A stretch of 64,000 nucleotides of DNA from an uncultured Rothia sp. (GCA_946222285.1 CAMIIP010000001.1:248001-312000); one strand, 5' to 3'; positions 8,850-18,426 are shown, counted from the first letter of the stretch. Program-made: numbers and translations. The notes: generated from the letters alone by a model not told the origin.

Positions 8850-9301
8850 TATTTACCTGTACCCAAGAAGAAAGCAAAGTGAAATTTACCAATATGAATC
8901 TGTGCGCCGCTTTGCAGATATGCGTTATCTACACGATCGCCGTTCACATAGGTTCCGTTGAGAGAATTGTTATCGGTCAGAACAAAAGTACCAGCATTGG
9001 GCAGAAAAACAGCATGCTGACGAGAAACAGTGACATCGTTGAGATACACATCTGCGTTGGGACTACGACCAGCAACAATCGGCTTAACCGCTCCGCTTTC
9101 ATCGGTTTCAATATTGAGCAAAAAACGTGCTCCGCGAAGCTCGCCATTAGTGCCAATGAGTAGCGCCGAGCCTTCAGGTAAAGTTGCGATGGCAGCAAGC
9201 TCTTCTTGGCTAGGTACGTAGGATTCCTGACCGTTCAGATGAGCAGAAGCTACTATCGCTGTCATAGCAGATGTTTGTGGATGAGCCTCGTGATTGGGCA
9301 T
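8849..9301 (-). CDS. garA: FHA-domain protein, GarA/OdhI family with altered N-terminus
   Basis: The 150-residue protein has one forkhead-associated domain at about 74-146: GRSPNADVYLNDVTVSRQHA, then NNSLNGTYVNGDRV and IGKFHFAFF. GarA and OdhI bind and inhibit 2-oxoglutarate dehydrogenase when unphosphorylated. Phosphorylation of an N-terminal ETTSVFR motif by PknB or PknG makes the FHA domain bind its own tail. That motif is absent here; the N-terminus reads HPQTSAMTAIVASAHLNG. There is also an insertion of about eight residues before GRSPNADV. Family membership rests on the LPEGSALL...RFLL segment and the gcvH-FHA-ftsR order. Whether the regulatory switch works the same way is open. An internal Met13 is an alternative start. 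Confidence 0.84.
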   Translation of the reverse strand: MPNHEAHPQTSAMTAIVASAHLNGQESYVPSQEELAAIATLPEGSALLIGTNGELRGARFLLNIETDESGAVKPIVAGRSPNADVYLNDVTVSRQHAVFLPNAGTFVLTDNNSLNGTYVNGDRVDNAYLQSGAQIHIGKFHFAFFLGTGK

Positions 9302-9469
9302 CTATACGTCCTCGATTTTAACGGCGTGCACCCATAAAACCGTGCTGGCTGGATGCGAGATTTGGGATTCAAGTCAATGGTCACAAAATGGTAAACATTG
9401 AAGCTCTTGTCTAATCTTAGTCATAATCGGCGTATATTTCAGAGTATTCTCATTAAATAAGCATAAAAA

Positions 9470-9499
9470 ATATTGCCGACTCTACCGAGCCGGCAATAT
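9470..9499 (-). terminator. Terminator downstream of gcvH
   Basis: ATATTGCCG (9470-9478) pairs with CGGCAATAT (9491-9499). Read leftward, the stem is followed by TTTTTTATGC, a standard rho-independent terminator for gcvH. It separates gcvH from the FHA gene, which therefore needs its own promoter in 9302-9469. Confidence 0.85.
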
Positions 9500-9510
9500 A
9501 AAGTTTAACT

Positions 9511-9897
9511 TTAGGCAATTTCTGCCTTATAGCCTTCTGCATCGAGAAGGTTTTCAAGATCAGCCTCGTTCTCAGGCTTCACCTCAATAAGCCAACCTTC
9601 ACCGTAAGGATCACTATTAAGAAGCGCCGAATCGTCTTCAAGTGCTTCATTGATCTTTACGACTTCACCCGAGATAGGGGCAAAAAGATCAGATACCGAC
9701 TTGGTTGATTCAACTTCACCAAAAGTATCGTTAGCGGTGATGGAATCGCCTTCCTCAGGCAAATCAACGTAAACGATATCACCCAGTGAATCCTGTGCGT
9801 GGTCGGTAATTCCAATACGAACGGTGCCCTCATCGGTGATGCTGGTTACCCATTCATGTTCAGCGGTATAAGAAAGATTTGCGGGTACTTCGCTCAT
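9511..9897 (-). CDS. gcvH: Glycine cleavage system H protein
   Basis: GcvH carries the aminomethyl group on a lipoyl arm between the P, T and L proteins of glycine cleavage. From the chosen ATG the product is 128 residues, the family's usual length, beginning MSEVPANLSYTAEHEW. The lipoyl-accepting lysine is Lys66 in EVESTKSVSD. A longer in-frame reading to 9996 exists, but GAAAGGAAAG sits just before 9897 and homology begins there. gcvP and gcvT are not in the window, so the gene is separated from its partners, as is common in Actinobacteria where gcvH sits beside the FHA and FtsR genes. Confidence 0.95.
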   Translation of the reverse strand: MSEVPANLSYTAEHEWVTSITDEGTVRIGITDHAQDSLGDIVYVDLPEEGDSITANDTFGEVESTKSVSDLFAPISGEVVKINEALEDDSALLNSDPYGEGWLIEVKPENEADLENLLDAEGYKAEIA

Positions 9898-10023
9898 AGC
9901 GGCTTTCCTTTCAACTAAGCGCATCTTCACATTCGTTGAAGTTGAAGAAGCACCGGTGTATTCATTGAATCCTGCGTGCAGTAGAACGCCTCGCAATAAA
10001 TAGCGATTGCGCTCACACTAGTA

Positions 10024-10060
10024 TCTCATAGATATTTCAATGATTGAGCTATCTATGAGA
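10024..10060. repeat. Inverted repeat in the gcvH upstream region
   Basis: TCTCATAGAT (10024-10033) and ATCTATGAGA (10051-10060) form a perfect 10-bp inverted repeat with a 17-base spacer, between the gcvH start and the end of putA. It has no U-run, so an operator or a transcript stem are both possible. Confidence 0.5.
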
Positions 10061-10083
10061 AAGCAGGTTTAAGAGATAGGTAA

Positions 10084-10110
10084 GTGTTTGAGGGTGAGAC
10101 CCCCAAACAC
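10084..10110 (-). terminator. Putative terminator downstream of putA
   Basis: GTGTTTG (10084-10090) pairs with CAAACAC (10104-10110), and the stem extends inward through GGGT/CCCC-type pairs. It lies 21 bases beyond the putA stop codon. The following minus-strand bases (TTACCTATCTCTT) are only moderately T-rich. Confidence 0.6.
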
Positions 10111-10131
10111 CTTCCCTACCACGTTAGAAGC

Positions 10132-13100
10132 TTAGATCACGCCTTCTGAGAAGCGATCTGGGTTGCCAAAACGGTGAGCGGTAATTGAGACTGCCTGTTC
10201 CTTCACAAAGGGGAGCATCTCGATGGTGCCCGCCTCGGTAACTGGCTGAGTGTAGACAGCGATATCGGGGCGCCCGCCCAGCGCTTCAAAGATGCCGAGA
10301 GCATCCGAGCCAACCAGGCGAATACGAGAGCCACCCAACGGACCACCCTCAAATTCGCGCACATCACGCTGCGCCTGCTTGCTCAACCACTGACGGTACT
10401 CATCATCAGATTCCACGATGATTTTTACGCCGTGGTTTTCCAAAACGCCCTGAACAGAAACAGGTAGCTTGACAGCAGTTGAGAGAAAGACGGGCGCACC
10501 TGCAGCTAAGCCTGCGAGTAAGACGCGCAGGGTCGCATGCAGGTCTGCATCAGAATCAGCACGTACCTGGACTGGCTGAGCCACGTAGCGAAGAATGTTT
10601 CGCTCCACCCCAAGCTGACTGGGATCGTGCCCAATACCGAACTCAGAGTTCCATGCCAAGGAGTCAGAAGCTACCGAGCGCATGAGGAACTCGAGGTCTT
10701 CATGATCTACGGAGGAAGGCTCGCGAATAGCGCCCAAAACTTCTCGTACCGCGGTAACAGTGGGTGCTGCGGTGCTCTGCGATTCTTTGCTTTCCCAGTT
10801 TGTGAGCGCGGTAAGGTAGTTTGGACCACCAGCTTTGGTACCGGAACCAACAGTTGACTTCTTCCAACCACCAAAGGGCTGACGCTGAACAATGGCACCG
10901 GTAATACCGCGGTTAACGTAGAGGTTACCCGCCTGAACCTTTGAAAGCCAGAATTCGAGCTCATCTGAATCAAGAGAGTGCAAACCTGCGGTCAAACCGT
11001 AATCGGTAGCATTCTGCAGCTCAATTGCTTCTTCCAGGTTCTTAGCGGTCATGACGCCAAGAATCGGGCCGAAGTATTCGGTCAGATGGTACTCAGAGTT
11101 GACCTTGACGCCGGCGCGGACACCGGGTGACCAGAGACGACCGGATTCATCCAGCTGGCGGGGTTCAATAACCCAGTGTTCTCCTTCTCCTAGCTCGGTC
11201 AGACCACTCAGAAGCTTACCCTCAGCGGGCGCAATAATTGGTCCCATCTCAGACTCAATATCCTGAGGATAAGCAACGTGCAAAGACTTCACTGCGTCAA
11301 CGAGCTGGTTGTGGAAACGCTTTGACGTAGCAACGGTACCAACCAAAATAACGGTTGAGCCGGCTGAACACTTCTGCCCCGCGTGACCGAAAGCAGACTG
11401 CACAACATCCTTAACAGCTAAGTCGAGGTCAGCATTGGGAGTAACGATGATGGAGTTCTTACCTGAAGTCTCTCCAAAGAGAGGCAGATCTTTACGCCAG
11501 GATCGGAAGGTTTCAGCAGTTTCGTAGCCACCGGTAAGGATGAGGCGATCAACCTTAGGTGAAGAGATGAGCTTCTTACCAGCTTCTTTATCGGTGACCT
11601 TAATCAGACGCAAAAGCTCGCGAGGAACACCTGCTTTCCACAGAATCTCAGCGATAACAGCACCGGTACGAGCGGTGAGGGTCGCAGGCTTGAAGATAAC
11701 ACCTGAACCTGTAGCCAAAGCAGCTAGAACACCACCGGTAGGAATTGCCGTCGGGAAGTTCCATGGTGGAATAACCAGGGTGAGGTTGGCGGGAACCGGG
11801 GTTGCGCCGTCCACCTTTTCCTGGCGTTCAGCCAAAAGCGCGTAGTAGTTAGCGAAGTCGATTGCTTCAGAAACTTCAGTATCACCCTGGTCAAGTGTCT
11901 TGCCTGCCTCAGCAGCCATGACCTCAAGAAGTTTGCCGCGGTTTAGACCCAAGTGAATACCAACATTGCGGAGAACCTCAGCGCGTTCAGCGCCGCTCTT
12001 TTCACCCCAGGGCTTAGAAGCATCGATCACTGAACCGATAAGCCCATCTACCTCTGCGGTTGAAGAAAGTTCGTTCTCTTTCAGTGCCTTCAGACCCAGT
12101 TGAGTGCTCTTGGAACGCTCCAGAATTTCTCGACCCCATACGCGGTTTTGCTCTAGCGCAGAATCGGTATCGGGGGCATTTTCAAACCCGAAACGGGGAC
12201 GGAAGACGTTTTCTTCGGTTTCTTCCAAACGGTTCTGAGTGCGCTTGGGGCCAGGCACTTCGTCCGTTACGGAGTTCAGTGAACGCATAAAACGAGCCTG
12301 TTCGCGCTGGAAGAGCTCATCGCTCTTATGCAGGTCAAAGACGGCGCTCATGAAGTTCTCGGATGAAGCGTTTTCTTCCAAACGGCGCACCAGGTAGGAA
12401 ATCGCAACGTCGAATTCTTCGGGACGAACGACCGGGGTGTAAAGAAGAACGTGACCTACGCGGCGTCGAATAACCTCGCCGAGTTGATCTGCCATACCGA
12501 TCAGCATCTCGAATTCGATATCGCCAGCTACGCCGCGGTCTTCAGCCAGTACCAGCGCAAAAGCGATGTCAAAGATGTTTTGCCCGGCAACACCGAGGCG
12601 AATGTTCTTGGTGTGCTCGGGGGTCAAAGCGTAATCAAGAATACGCTTGTAGTTGGTATCGGTGAGCTGCTTGGAGTCCCAGGTGGTGACATCCCAGCCG
12701 TGAACTACCGCTTCAACGATCTCCATGGAAAGGTTTGCACCCTTTACAAGGCGTACCTTAATGCGGGATCCGCCATTCTCAACACGCTCTGCCGCCCACT
12801 TCTGCAAGCGCTGCATAGCTGCGAGAGTATCGGGCAAGTATGCCTGAAGCACGATGCCGGCTTCAAGGTTCTTCAGCTGAGGCTGATCAAGGATCTTGGT
12901 GAAGACCGCGATGGTCATATCCAAGTCTTTATACTCTTCCATATCCAGGTTGATGAACTTCTTCTGGGGAGAGTTAGCGGCTAATTCGTAGAGGGGGGTA
13001 AGACGGCGAACCGCTTCATCAACAACCTCATCGAAGGCCCAGTGTGAGTGAGGACCGGAAACCGAAGAAACTTTGATGGATACGTAGTCGACGTCATCGC

Positions 13101-13614
13101 GAGAGAGCAGGCGCTCGGTTTCAGATAAGCGACGCTCGGCTTCTTTATCACCCAGCACTGCCTCGCCCAGGAGGTTGATGTTAAGGCGGTTACCCCCGGC
13201 AGTGAGATGTTCAATGGCAGGACCGAGCTTTTCATCGCGCGCGTCGATAATGAGGTGGCCGACCATCTCACGCAGAACTTTACGCGCCAGAGGCACTGTG
13301 GGCCAGGAAGCTTTTGCTGCTACAAGTCCACCGGCTTGGACGGCTGATTTCATATACCAGGGCAGGAAAGAAGGGACCAGAGAAGAAATTTTAGAGAGGT
13401 TGCTGCCAGCAACTTTTTGATCTTCAGGACGAACCACGGTATCCACAAACCCCACGGTAAATCCGAGACCGTTAGGATCTTTCAACACACCCGCTAGCAT
13501 CTCAGCTGCCTGATCGGAAGGTATATTTTGGGCTTCTTGCAACCATTCACGCACCACATTTTGTGCTCGCTCGGCAAGCTGTTGGTAGTGCTCCGAGGTG
13601 AAGGTGTATTCCAT
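10132..13614 (-). CDS. putA: Bifunctional proline dehydrogenase / L-glutamate gamma-semialdehyde dehydrogenase
   Basis: PutA oxidises proline to pyrroline-5-carboxylate with FAD and then to glutamate with NAD. The first 450 residues or so are the proline dehydrogenase barrel (KVSSVSGPHSHWAFDEVVDE, IKVRLVKGANLSMEI, RRRVGHVLLYTPV). The middle is an aldehyde dehydrogenase: VIPPWNFPTAI, general base Glu in FGETSGKNS, catalytic Cys in HAGQKCSAGS. About 160 further residues form a C-terminal extension. No N-terminal ribbon-helix-helix domain is present, so it should not repress its own gene. AGGAG lies five bases before the ATG at 13614, favouring it over an in-frame ATG at 13638. The divergent LysR gene is the likely regulator. 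Confidence 0.95.
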   Translation of the reverse strand: MEYTFTSEHYQQLAERAQNVVREWLQEAQNIPSDQAAEMLAGVLKDPNGLGFTVGFVDTVVRPEDQKVAGSNLSKISSLVPSFLPWYMKSAVQAGGLVAAKASWPTVPLARKVLREMVGHLIIDARDEKLGPAIEHLTAGGNRLNINLLGEAVLGDKEAERRLSETERLLSRDDVDYVSIKVSSVSGPHSHWAFDEVVDEAVRRLTPLYELAANSPQKKFINLDMEEYKDLDMTIAVFTKILDQPQLKNLEAGIVLQAYLPDTLAAMQRLQKWAAERVENGGSRIKVRLVKGANLSMEIVEAVVHGWDVTTWDSKQLTDTNYKRILDYALTPEHTKNIRLGVAGQNIFDIAFALVLAEDRGVAGDIEFEMLIGMADQLGEVIRRRVGHVLLYTPVVRPEEFDVAISYLVRRLEENASSENFMSAVFDLHKSDELFQREQARFMRSLNSVTDEVPGPKRTQNRLEETEENVFRPRFGFENAPDTDSALEQNRVWGREILERSKSTQLGLKALKENELSSTAEVDGLIGSVIDASKPWGEKSGAERAEVLRNVGIHLGLNRGKLLEVMAAEAGKTLDQGDTEVSEAIDFANYYALLAERQEKVDGATPVPANLTLVIPPWNFPTAIPTGGVLAALATGSGVIFKPATLTARTGAVIAEILWKAGVPRELLRLIKVTDKEAGKKLISSPKVDRLILTGGYETAETFRSWRKDLPLFGETSGKNSIIVTPNADLDLAVKDVVQSAFGHAGQKCSAGSTVILVGTVATSKRFHNQLVDAVKSLHVAYPQDIESEMGPIIAPAEGKLLSGLTELGEGEHWVIEPRQLDESGRLWSPGVRAGVKVNSEYHLTEYFGPILGVMTAKNLEEAIELQNATDYGLTAGLHSLDSDELEFWLSKVQAGNLYVNRGITGAIVQRQPFGGWKKSTVGSGTKAGGPNYLTALTNWESKESQSTAAPTVTAVREVLGAIREPSSVDHEDLEFLMRSVASDSLAWNSEFGIGHDPSQLGVERNILRYVAQPVQVRADSDADLHATLRVLLAGLAAGAPVFLSTAVKLPVSVQGVLENHGVKIIVESDDEYRQWLSKQAQRDVREFEGGPLGGSRIRLVGSDALGIFEALGGRPDIAVYTQPVTEAGTIEMLPFVKEQAVSITAHRFGNPDRFSEGVI

Positions 13615-13780
13615 GTGAACTCCTGCAATTTTAGACACGCGGCGCTTCGCCGGTGGTTGATACTTCCCTCTATTTCAACACGCTATGAGCGTGAACACAC
13701 AATAAGGAAATCTGAATCTTTTTCATCTATATATATATTAGAAATAGTTAATTGTTTATATCCGCAAGGCTGAGAAGAAA
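13615..13780. promoter_or_regulatory. Divergent putA / lysR promoter region
   Basis: This stretch must hold both promoters. It contains an AT-rich block at about 13717-13760 with TATATATATATTAG. LysR regulators usually bind such shared regions at a T-N11-A site, but I cannot single one out by eye with confidence. Confidence 0.5.
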
Positions 13781-14692
13781 ATGTACGATATCAGACGGCT
13801 CCGCATGCTCCTTGAGATCCATGAGCGAGGCACGCTAACAGCTGCCGCAAAAACCCTTCACCTCACTTCCTCTGCCATTTCTCAGCAAATTTCGGTTCTC
13901 GAGAAAGAGGCAGGAGCAACACTCATTGAAAAGGTTGGTCGCGGAGTTCAGCTCACCACCGCTGGGAAGGTGCTCGTCGAGGGAACCCGCAAAGTCCTCA
14001 AAGAATTTGACTCCATGAAAACCCAGGTGGAAAGCCTAACGGGTGAGGCCCGAGGCATCGTCCGAATTGCTATATTTCAGTCAGCTTCACTGGCGCTACT
14101 TCCGGCAGCATTGAGGTATCTGGAGCATCATCACCCCAACGTTCAGTTGCATGCCACGCAAATTGAGCCGGAAATCGGTCTCAATCTCACCAAGAGCCGA
14201 AAATTTGATCTCACTATTGCTGAGGCTTATCCCCATCACTTTATTCCAGAAATTTCTGAACTCTCCTATGAGCTCCTGACCAAGGACAAGCTCAATGTGA
14301 TTGTCCCTGCAGACTCCCCTATCGAACAGCTAGCCCAGGCTAAAGATTTGCGCTGGATCTTCGAGAATACTGGAAACACCAGTCGCCAGTGGGCAATTCA
14401 CCTCTGCAGAGCAGCCGGTTTTGAGCCACAGATTGATTTTGATATCGATGACGTAATGGCCCACCTACACCTGGTCAGGGCAGGATTCGGCGCCGCTATT
14501 GTGCCTCAATTCATCGCCCAAAGCTCAGGTGGACTAAAGGGAGTAAAAGTTCTCTCGACTCCTGAGGCCCATTACCGAAAAATATTTATGGTTACGCGCC
14601 AAGAAAGCCAGAACCAGCTCTCCATCACCGCAGTACGTTCTGCCCTGCAATGGGCTGCCCACCACGAGCCTAAAAACCCTCTCAATAACTAA
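13781..14692 (+). CDS. LysR-family transcriptional regulator, probable regulator of putA
   Basis: The 303-residue protein has the LysR layout. The N-terminal winged helix spans about residues 1-60 (RLRMLLEIHERGTLTAAAKT, SSAISQQISVLEKEAG). A linker helix follows, then a periplasmic-binding-type effector domain beginning at GIVRIAIFQSASLALLPAAL. It is transcribed divergently from putA, the classical arrangement for a LysR protein controlling its neighbour. The inducer could be proline or a derivative, which is inference. The ATG is preceded by GAGAAG. A different LysR target cannot be excluded, as the effector pocket is not diagnostic. Confidence 0.88.
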   Translation: MYDIRRLRMLLEIHERGTLTAAAKTLHLTSSAISQQISVLEKEAGATLIEKVGRGVQLTTAGKVLVEGTRKVLKEFDSMKTQVESLTGEARGIVRIAIFQSASLALLPAALRYLEHHHPNVQLHATQIEPEIGLNLTKSRKFDLTIAEAYPHHFIPEISELSYELLTKDKLNVIVPADSPIEQLAQAKDLRWIFENTGNTSRQWAIHLCRAAGFEPQIDFDIDDVMAHLHLVRAGFGAAIVPQFIAQSSGGLKGVKVLSTPEAHYRKIFMVTRQESQNQLSITAVRSALQWAAHHEPKNPLNN

Positions 14693-14735
14693 TCAACTAC
14701 CGTTTCCTCCGCGATGGATCTCTCTATCATTTCAT

Positions 14736-15686
14736 CTAGTAGGTTTGCAATAACCGCTGAGCAAGTTGAGAATCCAATACTAAATCGGTGATAGCACCAG
14801 TTTGCAAAGCTGCCAGTAGAGCTTTGAGCCGGTGATTTCCAGAAACGACGGCGATTCGCCGCTTAATCCGGGCAAGTTCAGTAGGAGTTGGCCCTGTGGA
14901 TCTTTGATTAACTTCTAAATCCGCATAGGTGCCGTTTTCACGCAAAAAAACGGTACAGATATCCCCAACAACTCCTGCTGAACGCAATTCTCGCTGTTCG
15001 TCGTCTTTAAAATATCCGCCATTATAGACGTGAGAAGGTATAGCACCGCCAAAAGCTCCAATACCAAAGAGAGCTATATCTGCAGTACGTTGTACCTTAA
15101 GCACCGATCGAACGGATTCTTCTTGCCACATGGCTTCTTTTGTACTTGCCCGGTCAAAGAGAGCAGGTACAGGAAAATGAATCATTTGCGCGCCAAAGGC
15201 ATCTGCAATTTTGCCAAGGATGGCGCCAGAATAAGGAATGCCGGTATGCCAAGCATTGCCGGCGCCGTTGAGTTGAACCACGAGAGAGTTGTTCTGTGGG
15301 CGAACCGATAGCTGCCGAGCAACCTCACCCACTGTAGATCCCCACGCAACAGCAAGCACCGTGCCCTCTTGCATCAGAGACCCCAGCAGTTCTCCCCCTT
15401 CTCGTGCAACATCTTGCATACGGCTCAAATCAGAGTCACCGGGCGCAGTGTTTACTACCGTAGCTTTTACCCTGAATCTGTCACCGATTCGGCGTGAAAG
15501 GTCGCTAGCAGGTTTGAACTCGTCGTTAATCCGTATTTCTACTAATCCTATTTCTCGTGCCTCTTTGAGAAGGCGAGAAACAGTAGCTCGTGATACCGAG
15601 AGCTTCGTAGCTATCTGATCCATAGTGAGGTGCTGCAGATAGTAGAAATGAGCTGCTTCAAATAACTGAGTTTTACGTTCGTTCAC
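14736..15686 (-). CDS. SorC/DeoR-type sugar-binding transcriptional regulator, probable glp regulator
   Basis: The 316-residue protein begins with an HTH (YYLQHLTMDQIATKLSVSRA then TVSRLLKEAREIGLVEI) and continues as a SorC-type phosphosugar-binding domain (TVLAVAWGSTVGEVARQLSV, LFGIGAFGG). Such regulators sense a phosphorylated intermediate. It is divergent from glpD-glpF-glpK, so glycerol-3-phosphate or another glycerol intermediate is a reasonable guess, and glycerol operons elsewhere are often under DeoR- or IclR-type control instead. The start is GTG; an imperfect palindrome GTTC-N8-GAAC (15681-15696) overlaps it and could be an autoregulatory site. Confidence 0.82.
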   Translation of the reverse strand: MNERKTQLFEAAHFYYLQHLTMDQIATKLSVSRATVSRLLKEAREIGLVEIRINDEFKPASDLSRRIGDRFRVKATVVNTAPGDSDLSRMQDVAREGGELLGSLMQEGTVLAVAWGSTVGEVARQLSVRPQNNSLVVQLNGAGNAWHTGIPYSGAILGKIADAFGAQMIHFPVPALFDRASTKEAMWQEESVRSVLKVQRTADIALFGIGAFGGAIPSHVYNGGYFKDDEQRELRSAGVVGDICTVFLRENGTYADLEVNQRSTGPTPTELARIKRRIAVVSGNHRLKALLAALQTGAITDLVLDSQLAQRLLQTY

Positions 15687-15787
15687 AAATGAGAACTTTA
15701 TCTGAAAATCCGTTCATTCTACTTGCACCGTCTATACCTAGAAGTTCCAATAGAGTAAAAGTAAAAATCTCTCAAAGGTTGTGATTT

Positions 15788-17554
15788 ATGTCTTCCGCAC
15801 ATTTTGCCCAGCGTTCTCTACTCACCCAACAATCCCGTGCTCATGCTCTTGAAGCAATGACCGATGAGCAAGGTTTAGATATCCTTGTCATTGGTGGCGG
15901 CGTTACCGGAGCAGGTATTGCCCTCGATGCTGCGACTCGCGGGCTACGCACCGGCATCGTTGAAGCAGGAGACTGGGCAGCAGGAACCTCAGCCTGGTCT
16001 TCTAAACTGATTCACGGCGGACTCCGCTACCTCTACAACCTTGACTTCAAGCTGGTTGCCGAAGCTCTTAAGGAACGCGGTTTGCTTCTCACTAAGCTAG
16101 CCCCGCATCTGGTTAAAGCTCAGCCCTTCCTCTGGCCCCTCAAATTGCCCGTGATTGAACGCGCCTACTCGGCAGTTGGCATCGGCATGTACGACGCTAT
16201 GGCTTTCGCCGGGTCACGCGGCAATAAGACCGTCCCTGCCCAACGTCATTTCACTAAAAAGGGCACCCACAAAATTTTCCCCGGTATCAAGGACCACAAG
16301 TTCACCGGCTCTATCCAATTCTACGATGCTCGGGTGGACGACGCACGGCTCGTCGTTGACCTCATCCGCACCGCCTCCGGCTACGGTGCGCTAGCTGCCT
16401 CCCGTACCCAGGTAGTGCAAATACTTAAAGATTCCTCAGGTACCGTCACCGGCGCTCGAATCAGAGATTTAGAAACCGGCACAGAACACGAAGTTCGTGC
16501 CAAGAAAATTATCAACGCTACCGGTGTGTGGACAGAAGAAACCGAGAAGCTTGCTAACGAAGATACCGGGCTCAAGGTCTTAGCATCGAAGGGCATTCAC
16601 ATTGTGGTACCCCGCGAGCGTATTCAAGCATCGTCGGGTATTTTCACGCAGACCGAAAAGTCAGTGCTCTTTATTATTCCCTGGCAGCGTTACTGGATTA
16701 TCGGCACTACCGATACTCCCTACACTGAAGATATCGAGAACCCCGTAGCTACCGCTCGCGATATTCAGTACGTGTTAGATCAGGCTAATGAGCTTATTGC
16801 TGAAGAACTCACTGAGGACGACATTATTGGCACCTACGCCGGTCTTCGCCCCCTACTGCAACCGGTGCTCAAAGAAGGCTCAGAGAAATCTTCCACTAAG
16901 GTCTCCCGCGAACACACCGTCACCGAAATCGCCCCCGGAATGAGCGCCATTGCCGGCGGTAAACTCACTACTTACCGTGTAATGGCTAAAGATGCCGTTG
17001 ATTTTGCGCTCGGCGACGAAGCTAAAAAACGCCCGTCGGTCACCGAGAATATTCCATTAGTAGGCGCTAATGGCTATCAGGCAATTCTGGGATCGATTGA
17101 TACTATCGCCGCTCAACAAAACTGGTCTGAAGACCGCAAGGAGCATCTGCTGGAGCGTTACGGCGCGGAAGTTATCGATTTAGTTTCAATGATTGAGGCA
17201 GAACCCGAACTAGGAAAACCACTCATCAACGCACCTCAATTTCTGCGTGCAGATGTTGCCTACGCCGTTCGCGCTGAAGGAGCCTTACACCTTGAAGATG
17301 TTTTGGTTCGCCGTATTCGTCTTGACCTCGAACAGCGTGACCGTGGGCTTTCCTCAGCAGAAGAAATTTTGCAGATTATGACGCCAGAACTCGGCTGGTC
17401 AGAGGAAAAGACTCAGGAAGAACTTGACCTCTACCGTCAGCGTGTAGAGGCTATCGCGGCGGCTGAGAAAACTACCGAAGACTCAGCGGCAGCTCACTGC
17501 ATGGATGATATGGAACAGGTTGCGCCTCGCGCTAGCTTTGTCGCAACTTCCTAA
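15788..17554 (+). CDS. glpD: Glycerol-3-phosphate dehydrogenase (aerobic type)
   Basis: GlpD oxidises glycerol-3-phosphate to dihydroxyacetone phosphate at the membrane, passing electrons to quinone. The 588-residue protein has the FAD fold DILVIGGGVTGAGIALDAAT near residues 31-50 and the GlpD signature SSKLIHGGLRYL. Downstream are the family segments YDARVDDARLVVDLI, IIGTTDTPY, IAGGKLTTYRVMAKDAVD and a C-terminal helical domain. It is the first gene of glpD-glpF-glpK. AAAGG lies a suitable distance before the ATG. The order with a facilitator and kinase makes aerobic glycerol catabolism clear. Confidence 0.96.
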   Translation: MSSAHFAQRSLLTQQSRAHALEAMTDEQGLDILVIGGGVTGAGIALDAATRGLRTGIVEAGDWAAGTSAWSSKLIHGGLRYLYNLDFKLVAEALKERGLLLTKLAPHLVKAQPFLWPLKLPVIERAYSAVGIGMYDAMAFAGSRGNKTVPAQRHFTKKGTHKIFPGIKDHKFTGSIQFYDARVDDARLVVDLIRTASGYGALAASRTQVVQILKDSSGTVTGARIRDLETGTEHEVRAKKIINATGVWTEETEKLANEDTGLKVLASKGIHIVVPRERIQASSGIFTQTEKSVLFIIPWQRYWIIGTTDTPYTEDIENPVATARDIQYVLDQANELIAEELTEDDIIGTYAGLRPLLQPVLKEGSEKSSTKVSREHTVTEIAPGMSAIAGGKLTTYRVMAKDAVDFALGDEAKKRPSVTENIPLVGANGYQAILGSIDTIAAQQNWSEDRKEHLLERYGAEVIDLVSMIEAEPELGKPLINAPQFLRADVAYAVRAEGALHLEDVLVRRIRLDLEQRDRGLSSAEEILQIMTPELGWSEEKTQEELDLYRQRVEAIAAAEKTTEDSAAAHCMDDMEQVAPRASFVATS

Positions 17555-17572
17555 TTTTTTACAAAGCCAAAG

Positions 17573-17608
17573 GGGTGCTGTAGTTACTGACCAAAAGCTA
17601 CAGCACCC
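17573..17608 (+). terminator. Hairpin between glpD and glpF
   Basis: GGGTGCTGTAG (17573-17583) is complementary to CTACAGCACCC (17598-17608), giving an 11-bp stem with a 14-base loop. No U-run follows, so it is more likely an mRNA stabiliser or partial attenuator within the operon than a full terminator. Confidence 0.6.
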
Positions 17609-17640
17609 TATCAAGTAACACCTGACTGAAAGGGTTCGCT

Positions 17641-18426
17641 ATGAATCGTGTGCTTGCCGAGGGATCTACCCTCCTGACCGGAGCAGACGGTATTCCTACC
17701 TCGCTCGGTCTTTTCTCTTCTGAACTATTGGGTACCTTTGTGCTGATTTTGCTCGGTGCAGGCGTTTGCGCTGCCACCAGCCTCAATAAATCTCATGCAA
17801 AGGGAGCTGGATGGGTAGCCATCGCTTTCGGGTGGGGTTTCGCGGTTTTTGCTGCGGTCTTTGTTTCCGCTCCTTCCGGTGCTCACCTCAATCCTGCCGT
17901 CACTATCGGCCAGTGGGTAGCAGGTAATGAGCTGACCAAGGGTGTACCCGCAACATTTGCCAACATGCTGATTTACTTTGCAGCTCAGATGCTCGGAGCC
18001 CTCCTGGGCGCGGTAGCCTGCTGGCTTGCTTACAAGAAGCAGTTCGATGAACCGGCTGAGAACGGCGTCAAGCTGGGCGTATTTTCCACCGGTCCCGCGA
18101 TTCGTTCTTACGGCTGGAACCTCGTCTCAGAAATTATCGGCACCTTTGTACTTATCGGATTTGTGGTTGCCTCCGGTCAAACGCCTTCAGGCCTTGGGCC
18201 TCTAGCGGTGGCGCTCGTTGTGGTATCTATTGGTTTTTCTCTCGGTGGCCCCACCGGTTACGCTATCAACCCTGCCCGTGATCTCGGTCCACGCATCGCC
18301 CACGCTCTTCTTCCCATTCCCGGCAAAGGTACCTCGGATTGGAGCTACGCGTGGGTTCCCATCGTTGGTCCCATTATCGGCGCTATTTTGGCTGCACTGA
18401 TTGTCCCTGCTTTTCTGGGCATTTAA
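17641..18426 (+). CDS. glpF: Glycerol uptake facilitator (aquaglyceroporin)
   Basis: This MIP-family channel admits glycerol across the membrane by facilitated diffusion. The 261-residue protein has the two half-helix signatures: HLNPAV (NPA at residues 84-86) and [11 protein letters not shown] (NPA at 210-212). The Asp immediately after the second NPAR is the residue that distinguishes glycerol facilitators from water-selective aquaporins. Six membrane spans can be counted. It sits between glpD and glpK with a GAAAGGG ribosome site, so the three products import, phosphorylate and oxidise glycerol together. Confidence 0.94.
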   Translation: MNRVLAEGSTLLTGADGIPTSLGLFSSELLGTFVLILLGAGVCAATSLNKSHAKGAGWVAIAFGWGFAVFAAVFVSAPSGAHLNPAVTIGQWVAGNELTKGVPATFANMLIYFAAQMLGALLGAVACWLAYKKQFDEPAENGVKLGVFSTGPAIRSYGWNLVSEIIGTFVLIGFVVASGQTPSGLGPLAVALVVVSIGFSLGGPTGYAINPARDLGPRIAHALLPIPGKGTSDWSYAWVPIVGPIIGAILAALIVPAFLGI

